Assembly (NCBI GenBank): GCA_963740395.1
Contig: CAVUEP010000033.1
Location: 24,250 to 88,249, forward strand
Reading direction: 5' to 3'
Length of the DNA stretch: 64,000 nucleotides
Origin: CADEEN01 sp963740395
GTDB taxonomy: Bacteria > Pseudomonadota > Gammaproteobacteria > Burkholderiales > Burkholderiaceae_C
The number at the start of each line of letters is the position of its first letter. The stretch's first letter is position 1. Positions 57,891 through 64,000 of this stretch are shown piece by piece. Position numbers and translations under genes: made by a program. The notes beneath the pieces were generated by a model. That model saw only the letters and a program-made list of their open reading frames with translations. It searched no databases and had not been told where the DNA came from.

Positions 57891-58247
57891 TGCGCTCGTG
57901 CCATTGGCGACGCGGCTGCGACTTGCAAGAAACCAGGGCGCGACGCACCCGCTCACGGCGCCCACTATGTACGACAAGAACATGCCGATGTAGACGGTAA
58001 GCGCCAAGCCAACGTCCCAAGCAGCTTCGCGAACCGCGGGAAAGCTCTGATAGATGTGCCCACCGATGCGAAACCCAAACCACATGAGAACCCATGGAGT
58101 TGCGGCAAGCACAAGCCAGTAGATCGCCACCGCGCTGAAGAAGCTAAGCGCCTTGCGGGAGATACGAGCTGCGAGCCACTGGTACAAAAAAATTGCGAGA
58201 GCGAGGTACAAAAAAAACGCTGCGCCGGCGACGAGCAAGCTGACCAT
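57885..58247 (-). CDS. Small membrane protein (cassette)
   Basis: A 120-residue protein with three predicted membrane helices: MVSLLVAGAAFFLYLALAIFLYQWL, LSFFSAVAIYWLVLAATPWVLMWFGF and VGLALTVYIGMFLSYIVGAVSGCVAPWFL. No family recognised. The ATG 58,247 is preferred over a TTG two codons upstream. Confidence 0.72.
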   Translation of the reverse strand: MVSLLVAGAAFFLYLALAIFLYQWLAARISRKALSFFSAVAIYWLVLAATPWVLMWFGFRIGGHIYQSFPAVREAAWDVGLALTVYIGMFLSYIVGAVSGCVAPWFLASRSRVANGTSAT

Positions 58248-58252
58248 GCGCA

Positions 58253-58310
58253 ACTTAACGTCGGAATTCAGCGGCCGCCGGAGGCGGTCTGCTGCAATGA
58301 CAGGTTAGAG
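58253..58310 (-). repeat. attC site of a different sequence class
   Basis: 58 bases from ACTTAACGTCGGAATTCAGCGGCCGCC to GGAGGCGGTCTGCTGCAATGACAGGTTAGAG. Ends are attC-like but the arms (CAGCGGCCGCCGGAGGCGGTCTGCTG) differ completely from the rest of the array, which suggests a cassette acquired from another integron lineage. Confidence 0.8.
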
Positions 58311-58684
58311 CGCATTAGCCACGCAGGCCAAGCGCATGGAACGGCGACAAGCGCCGTACAGGCAAGAACGGCCAGAGATAGACCGACCATGACGAGCACT
58401 CCGGTAGCGGCCAAAAGATACACCGCGAGCAGCGCTGGCACAACAACAAGGAAGCCCACGAGCAAGCGCAGATGGGGGGGAGCCGAGGCGATGCTGCGCG
58501 CGAAGGCGGCAACGGCAAGGCAACCGGCCCCTGCGGCTAGGCCGCCGATTGCGAACGGTGCCACCCACGAGAACTGCACAGGCCGCGATGGCTCAACGCC
58601 CGCAACAACGAGCGAAAGCAGCACTGGACCAGACGCGAGCGCTAGGCCAAGCACGATTGCCGCGATGCGGATTAGTGTGAACAT
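58268..58684 (-). CDS. Four-helix membrane protein (cassette)
   Basis: A 138-residue hydrophobic protein with about four membrane segments (LIRIAAIVLGLALASGPVLLSLVVAG, WVAPFAIGGLAAGAGCLAVAAFA, LRLLVGFLVVVPALLAVYLLAATGV, LSLAVLACTALVAVPCAWPAW). The last dozen residues, NLSLQQTASGGR, are encoded by the attC site itself, with the stop inside it. No family recognised. Confidence 0.72.
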   Translation of the reverse strand: MFTLIRIAAIVLGLALASGPVLLSLVVAGVEPSRPVQFSWVAPFAIGGLAAGAGCLAVAAFARSIASAPPHLRLLVGFLVVVPALLAVYLLAATGVLVMVGLSLAVLACTALVAVPCAWPAWLMRSNLSLQQTASGGR

Positions 58685-58687
58685 GCG

Positions 58688-58798
58688 CTCTAACGTTCGA
58701 GCTAAGCGGGCGACAGCGGCAGGACGACGCTGGGCCAGAATGAAATGAAGCCCAGCGGCGGCATGCCGTTGGCGCTCCGCTTGAGCGAGGGGTTAGGC
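58688..58798 (-). repeat. attC site (Nudix cassette)
   Basis: 111 bases from CTCTAACGTTCGAGCTAAGCGGG to GCGCTCCGCTTGAGCGAGGGGTTAGGC, with central arms GCTGGGCC/GAAGCCCAGC. It is the best-formed site of the array. Confidence 0.9.
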
Positions 58799-58823
58799 CG
58801 CACTGTATTCCTGGCGCTGCGCA

Positions 58824-59279
58824 CTACCAGAACTCCATCTTGCGCAGACCGAGGTAGCGCGGAGCAGCGAACCCTTGCTGCCTGTCTTGCCAGTACTGGC
58901 GGACAAGCACCTCAGGAAACACTTGCCGGGACTCGAGCTCGGTTCGAGTGAGCCACGCTGCTTCGACGATGTACTCTGAAACGGCTTCCGGCGCTGCGGT
59001 AGACAGAGCCCCACTGACTTGCAGGCCCTTGAACCAGAATTTGCAGTGCCGCGTTTCCGGGCTGTGGAACTCTTCGATGTAGAGCATGGGACCGGGGTGA
59101 ACAACCAGCCCTGTTTCTTCCCTCACCTCGCGGCACGCCGCTTGCGCAAGCTCTTCCGATCCTTGCGCGCCGCCACCAGGCGCCGCCCAGAAGTCGTAGA
59201 CACCAGGCCGCTTGTGCCTGACGAGCAGCACTCGGTTGTCTTGCTCGACGATCACGCCGGCTGAGATGCGGTGGTTCAT
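58824..59279 (-). CDS. Nudix hydrolase (cassette)
   Basis: A 151-residue Nudix protein starting MNHRISAGVIVEQDNRVLLVRHKRPGVYDFWAAPGGG. The Nudix box GGGAQGSEELAQAACREVREETGL is complete (G-x5-E-x7-RE-x2-EE). Such enzymes hydrolyse nucleoside diphosphates linked to another group; the substrate is not predictable. Being rightmost, it would be the most recently captured cassette if the integrase lay on that side. Confidence 0.9.
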   Translation of the reverse strand: MNHRISAGVIVEQDNRVLLVRHKRPGVYDFWAAPGGGAQGSEELAQAACREVREETGLVVHPGPMLYIEEFHSPETRHCKFWFKGLQVSGALSTAAPEAVSEYIVEAAWLTRTELESRQVFPEVLVRQYWQDRQQGFAAPRYLGLRKMEFW

Positions 59280-59995
59280 CCGTGCGGTCTTGGTCGCGGA
59301 GTTTCTGGGCCCGACGGCGCGGTGATCGATGAGGTGACTGGGGTCAGACATGAACAGCTCGATCAGCAGGGGTCCTGGGCCGGCGAAGTCATCGCTCGCA
59401 CCAGGCCGTCTTCGGCCCACTGCTTGAGCAGATCAAGCGCGCCCTGGACCAGGGCGCCACATCGGCGGCTCTCGGCCACGCTGCATCGGCCCGACGCGCA
59501 TCAGGGAAGAGCCATGTCCCTCCCGCCCGGGTCCGACTCGCCGTTCGTTCCGGGCACATGGCGCTGGTCGTTGCATCGGTACAGCGCTGGCCGGTGGCGG
59601 AGCTCCGCACCGCTTCTCCATGCGCCAGCGTTTCACCGGCATCGAACCAGAGCGCAGCTTCGGCTCAGGTCGACGCCTCACCGAGTGCGCGCTCGACGTG
59701 CCCGCGGCTCGTCCAGCGCGCGCTCGGCCGCGTCGCGCGGGGCTCCGGCCAGGCCTTGGGAATCGGCCCGGGCCTGTGCGTGGCGGGCTCGTGCAGGTAG
59801 CTGTAGATGCGGTTGCTGTCGCGGCTCATCGTCTTCATCCGTCGGGCGCTCCAGCAGCTTGGCGAACAGCCGCTGGGCGCGCCAGGGCATGCAGAACCCC
59901 CACCGAGCAGGTCGCTCGTTGATCGGGCCGGCAGCGGTGGTCGCCCTGGCCGACGGCTCAGCCGGCGCCGCGCGGGGGAGAGCCAGTGCATCCAC
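59280..59995. other. GC-rich bacterial segment with no gene recognised
   Basis: About 700 bases between the last cassette and the eukaryotic junction. Several overlapping open frames exist on both strands, but none shows an integrase motif or another family I can name. The minus-strand frame around 59,680-59,995 (reading RWGFCMPWRAQRLFAKLLERPTDEDDE) looks the most protein-like. A GGGGTCAGAC motif occurs at 59,340-59,349. This is where attI and intI would be expected. Confidence 0.6.
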
Positions 59996-60010
59996 ACCTC
60001 GGCGTTTCCT
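59990..60010. other. Bacterial/eukaryotic sequence junction
   Basis: Left of about 60,000 base composition and codon use are those of a GC-rich bacterium. To the right, from GGCGTTTCCTACCTAGCAGAAATCG onward, text uses mixed codons and soon becomes AT-rich with eukaryotic genes. There is no run of N and no obvious repeat at the switch. Confidence 0.75.
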
Positions 60011-60122
60011 ACCTAGCAGAAATCGAAGAACCTTCAGGATCGATCCGTCTTGATGGTGTCAACCCCATCTTTCTCCAGTTGCTCGGCCGAGCAGTCGCTC
60101 GTCGTTGAGGATCTGATCCTGA

Positions 60123-60365
60123 GCCTCCGGGCCTGGCACTATCCCTGCGGAGACGGACCTGGTCGCCCTCCTGTACGTCTCATCAAGACTGAACCTCCCA
60201 TCATTTCACCAGTCTCGTTCGGATTCTTTTTCCGAGGATAGCGCCGATAGCTCATTAGGAAGTGGCCATCCAGCAGAAAAGGCAAGGATAATTTCTGAAA
60301 AATCAGTAGACGATGCTTCTACACCAGCTTCTCGTCTATCAAAACACACACGGGTGGAACTATAA
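60123..60365 (+). CDS. 3' end of a eukaryotic gene (partial)
   Basis: An open frame ending at TAA 60,363 reads ASGPGTIPAETDLVALLYVSSRLNLPSFHQ, then SRSDSFSEDSADSSLGSGHPAEKARIISEKSVDDASTPASRLSKHTRVEL, a serine-rich, disordered-looking C terminus. A second protein-like stretch in another frame (YLAEIEEPSGSIRLDGVNPIFLQLLGRAVARR, about 60,001-60,105) may be an upstream exon or be frame-shifted from it. The gene is convergent with the condensin gene, 195 bases away. Family not identified. Confidence 0.5.
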   Translation, partial: ASGPGTIPAETDLVALLYVSSRLNLPSFHQSRSDSFSEDSADSSLGSGHPAEKARIISEKSVDDASTPASRLSKHTRVEL

Positions 60366-60560
60366 GTAAGCTTTTCATGTTTTATTAAGTATATGGGATA
60401 GATAATTGATTTCATTGATTTCTTTGGTTGATATTTATTAGAAACTATCAGCAAGATTTAATCTGATTACTACACATATGAAATCAAGGAAGGATTTCGC
60501 ATTTCTCCCTTGACTTCTTTCGAACATAAAAATACATTTTTACGTAAACTAACAACCTCT

Positions 60561-63500
60561 TCACACATGATTTGGACTTCCTAAAGACTCGAGAATACTA
60601 ACAGTGCTTTGCGATGATGATCTTCTACTTTTGTGAGAAGCCTTAGCAGATGATAGTCCGGTTGGATTTTCTTTGCTTTTCATCGTAAGCGTGGCCAAAC
60701 TGTCCATCAGTACATCGTCTACCGTAGACTCTCCTGCGCTCTCTGCATCGTCATCTTCCTCGTTTCCAGAGCTGTGTTCAGTGACTGTTTCTTCGTCACT
60801 AGAAGCATCGCCAGTAGCTTCAGCTGGCTCAGCTTCAATACCATCATCGTCGTCGTCAACACCCCCTTCTACATCACGCAATACTTCTACCAATGGACCA
60901 AGTGATTTTACACTTGACGAATCGGACATGAACGAAAGATCGTTCACATAACCCTTCAATTTACGAAGCGAAGCCTTGTCAATTGAGGACGCTTCGAAAT
61001 TCTGCCCGCCAAGGAACTTGCATAACGACCTGCGTTGTGTCACGGATAGATCCCCTTCATGCTTGACAAGGAACCTTGCAACTTGAAGGCTTCCAGCGAA
61101 GAACACTTCGTCGGTATTAAGCTCCTTATCATTTTCTGTATTTTCTTTTGCGGCGAGGTGACTTTGTGCGATAATAGAGCATACGTACTCCGCTAACTTG
61201 ACCAGTGGGAACACGAGAGGCCGTTTCTTTGTCTTTGGAAGAGACCCTGCAACTTTCATGGCACTACCAATCGAACCGAGGAGAAAACGCCGCGATTCAT
61301 CTGATTTCAAACAGAATGCCGGGAAAAAGAGACTGAGAAGTTGTTGAAGTCTCAAGGGTGAACCCACTTCGGTAGATGCATCGTCCGTGTCTTCGTCCTC
61401 AGTATCTTTCTGGCGGTTGGGGTCCAAGAAACAAGCCAAGAGACGTCCGACAAGGTCATGATCTGAAACTCGGCCAGAGAACAACAACTTTGCTGCCACT
61501 TCTGCAGCAATAGAAGCGATCGATTTGTTTGCATGTTGCATCATGTCATGAACAAACTCTAGGAGTGTCAAAGACTGTCCATCGTTGTCTTGATAAGGTG
61601 TTAAAACATCCTTGTACAGCAATGCCCAATCTGCCAAGGCGAGTAAAGCTTGACCTCTGCATTGGAGCGCTTCTCGATCGTTAGCGACGATCTTGAGGAG
61701 GATGGGTTTGAATTCATTCAAGACGGTCGATTCGTCAGAGAATAGCCCAAGCTTGCCGAAACAGCTAATACCAACTTCACGGATGGATCTGTTGGAGCTT
61801 GTGACAGCAGAAAGAATGATTTTGACCATATTATCAAATAAATCATGAGACGATAGACTTGATACGGCATTTTCTAACACAACAGAGAAAATGAAAAGGA
61901 TGCGCGAATTTCGTTCAGTTTCTTTAGATTCGTCCATGACGAAATCGTCCTCTCCCTCAGATGACATCAAACCAGTAAGGACGACAGAAATGGCATTGAA
62001 GAATTCAAATTCATTATCGTCGTTGGCAACACGAAGAGATTCGACGCATTCTTCTACAAGATCTTCCGGAGTGTCCGGTGATGCCAAGGTTTTGACCATG
62101 ACATTAGCAAAATGACGACGGCTACCCTCTTCTTGAAGACCTGCTACTTTTGCCAACTGAAGAAGTTGCAAGCAGACGAAGCATTCTTGGTCTTCACTTT
62201 CTTGATCCTCTTCTTCAATCGATTCAATGAATCGTTGCATGTGTTTTTGGAACAAACCGCAAAGGGCAGGGATGTCGGGAGTGATCTTCGAAATCAGATC
62301 TTCCTTCTGAACGTACGTCAAATCGGTAGATTCCTTGGCAGTACTGCAAGCAACTCGAGTGTAGAAAAGTTGGTATTCATCGAAGACGACGGTATCATCC
62401 TTCAATTGAATCATCGAATTATCGATATTAGCACACAAGGATCGAACTTCAGGATCACTAAGTTCATCCATGGCCGTGAAGTCTCCTGAACGGACTGTTT
62501 GTAAGATGACCTTTAAGGTCTTTTCACATTCTTCGTCATTGACGGTAGCACCCATAAGACGTAGCAATTCTACCGGATCGAATTTAGCAACCTTCATCCA
62601 TTTCGTACAGATCAATTTGATGGTTGCTGTTTTGGTTGCCTCACAACGTTCCGTCAATCCACGTTGAATGATTTCACAGTAATGATCTTCATTCATAACT
62701 TTTCGTGGGTCGGTCTTCATGGTACGTAACACGTCCAAGGCTGCAACACGGACCTTTTCTTTGACGTCACGGATACGTGCAATGATATGATCAATAGTAT
62801 CTGTTGTAATCGGTACCGCCTGTACAGCCTCCACACGATTAGCAACAGAAGGATCATGCCACATCGACCAAAGTAACCCTTCTAATGCTCTGCTGCTGGT
62901 GGTTTCGTCTTCCTCCTCGTCTTCTTCTTCATCAGAATCGTTATCCGTGTTTTGTTTGTTTGATTTTGATGAAGTAGAAGAAGATGGATTCATTGATACA
63001 AGTAATTTACCAATAGCTTGAATAGCATTTTGACGTACGACTTGACTCTTATCAGTTAATCGGGGGAGTAATATTTCTTGTAAATGTTCCAACAATGTTT
63101 GATGAAGAAGGACATCGTTGTCGTTATCAATGTTATTGTTATTAGAACGGTTCTTCTTTTTCAACAACAACGTCATACTAAATTCAATATGTGATGCGAT
63201 GTATTTCAACAAGACACATGCTTGGGAACGTAGTCGTTCCATCAAAACAACAGAAAATAATTGGATACGATCAATAATTTCTCCTACACCATTCAATGTG
63301 TTGTTTTCTGTATTGTGGTAGTAGTAGTAAATACGAAAGAACACATCAATGCTGAAACTAAATCAAATACACGGTTAATAGTTTCCTTCGTGTCGTTCGT
63401 GGTTTCCATTGTGACAGCACTATCAACGTATTGTAATAGTAAGGGACTGATAAGTTGTGATACATGATGATGAACATCGTCATTGGAAGAAGTTTCTGAT

Positions 63501-63721
63501 GATAGATTCAACTTGTCGATCCCATGATTAAGTATTAAAATTTGAATATGTTTCTTAATACTTGCTGCTCGACTTGCAGCAACTGCTGGATTGTAGGAAG
63601 AAGTACTATCATGATCATGGTCTTCCAATAATTGAAAGGCTTCAAATTGTTGTTGGATATATGTCGATACTTGTTCCTGTAATTCGTCCATCATCGTCAT
63701 GGTAGTAGTGGTGGTTTTCAT
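60561..63721 (-). CDS. Eukaryotic condensin subunit CAP-G / Cnd3 (frameshift or missed splice near the 5' end)
   Basis: A HEAT-repeat protein of condensin I, which compacts mitotic chromosomes in the nucleus. The main frame (60,561-63,344) has N-terminal HEAT text (ILLPRLTDKSQVVRQNAIQAIGKL, IIARIRDVKEKVRVAALDVLRTM), a Cnd3-type region from about residue 385 (CFVCLQLLQLAKVAGLQEEGSRRHFANVMVKTLASPDTPEDLVEECVESL) and an acidic tail rich in Asp/Glu/Ser. The first about 125 residues (MKTTTTTMTMMDELQEQV to RVFDLVSALM) lie in another frame upstream. No GT-AG intron restores the frame between 63,300 and 63,345, so a one-base error is likely. Poly-Asn, Thr and Asp runs are typical of some protists. Confidence 0.87.
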
Positions 63722-64000
63722 GAGTTGATTTGATGTAAAGTAGTTGAACAATACGGTAACTTATTACTAATTACTACTGTAACTGATGCTTGTGAGTAGA
63801 GACGAAAGACAAGTAGTAGGAAAGAAACAACAACAATCAACAAATGCCGGATTGCAACATGCATGAGAGGCGATCGCATTTCAAATTTATTTGAACCAAA
63901 AGTAACGGCCATCTTGCTGATCCTTAACCTTATACAATATGTTAACCTTATTTAGGAGTTTATGTACCGTTGGGACAAACTCGAGACCCATCAAAAAAAT
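63722..64000. other. AT-rich upstream region of the condensin gene
   Basis: 279 bases of AT-rich eukaryotic sequence 5' of the condensin start. I see no gene or clear promoter motif here. Confidence 0.5.

Larger units (their letters stand above)
48698..59279 (-). mobile_element. Integron gene-cassette array (integrase not in view)
   Basis: About twenty short genes, nearly all on the minus strand, each with an imperfect palindrome at its 3' side. The palindromes share a GTTRRRY-like end (GTTAGGC, GTTGGGC, GCTAGGC), a conserved half around GGCGCTCCGCTTGAGCGAGGGG, and CCTAACGTT at the other end, as expected of attC recombination sites. Stop codons often overlap the attC end. Intergenic repeats, mixed gene functions and lower GC than the flanks all fit. 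The integrase would be expected to the right of the Nudix cassette, where the bacterial DNA stops, so in this window the array is a CALIN-type cluster. Confidence 0.87.

Noticed and set aside
48698..59279. A CRISPR array or other regular-repeat immune locus
   Set aside because: Repeats are variable-length palindromes tied to gene 3' ends, not short identical repeats with uniform spacers, and no cas gene is present.
59280..59995. An integron integrase gene at the right edge of the array
   Set aside because: None of the six frames shows the tyrosine-recombinase HxLRHSFATHLL or GMRISE-type motifs.
63317..63343. A 27-base GT-AG intron in the condensin gene
   Set aside because: It is far shorter than normal introns, is a multiple of three, and its removal still leads to the stop codon in the upstream frame.

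Overview
The window joins two unrelated genomes. Bases 1 to about 60,000 are GC-rich, densely packed bacterial DNA whose genes and gene order (pilMNOPQ-aroK-aroB-dgt, gltBD, mlaFEDACB, zwf-hexR, ACBP, PHA-granule protein) fit a betaproteobacterium of the order Burkholderiales, probably near the Comamonadaceae/Rubrivivax-Leptothrix groups (placement is inference). From about 60,000 to the end the DNA is AT-rich and eukaryotic. It carries the 3' end of one gene and, convergent to it, an almost complete condensin CAP-G gene. A diatom or other stramenopile is my guess. No run of N marks the join, so this is most likely a chimeric contig or a contaminant in a eukaryotic assembly.

Layout: 1-4764 type IV pilus machinery pilM(partial)NOPQ, then aroK, aroB and dgt. 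7.6-8.5 kb: a REP-like intergenic repeat, a RAYT-family gene that has lost its catalytic residues, and a short palindrome. 8.6-14.8 kb: gltB and gltD. 15.1-23.1 kb: pilin/minor-pilin operon pilE-fimT-pilV-pilW-pilX-pilY1, ended by a hairpin terminator, then a TonB-domain protein. 24.0-27.8 kb: the Mla phospholipid-transport operon. 27.8-38.0 kb: a sugar-phosphate block: hexR and zwf on the minus strand, a HexR-type operator, a divergent ABC importer resembling the hexose-phosphate importer AfuABC, then tal, pgi and a HAD phosphatase. 38-48.7 kb: peptidases, a molybdopterin oxidoreductase (one frameshift), lipid-related genes including a wax-ester-synthase-like gene broken by five +1 shifts, and small enzymes.

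48.7-59.3 kb is an integron cassette array. About twenty short minus-strand genes are separated by attC-like imperfect palindromes sharing a GTTRRRY-type end and a conserved right half. The cassettes encode small enzymes (five VOC-fold proteins, two GNATs, Nudix, YciI, LOG-like, GmhA-like) and unrecognised membrane or secreted proteins. No integrase gene is visible; from cassette orientation it would lie to the right, where the bacterial sequence ends at the eukaryotic junction.

Several genes carry isolated single-base frameshifts with otherwise intact family sequence on both sides. That pattern suits a thinly covered, poorly polished bacterial contig as well as it suits true gene decay.
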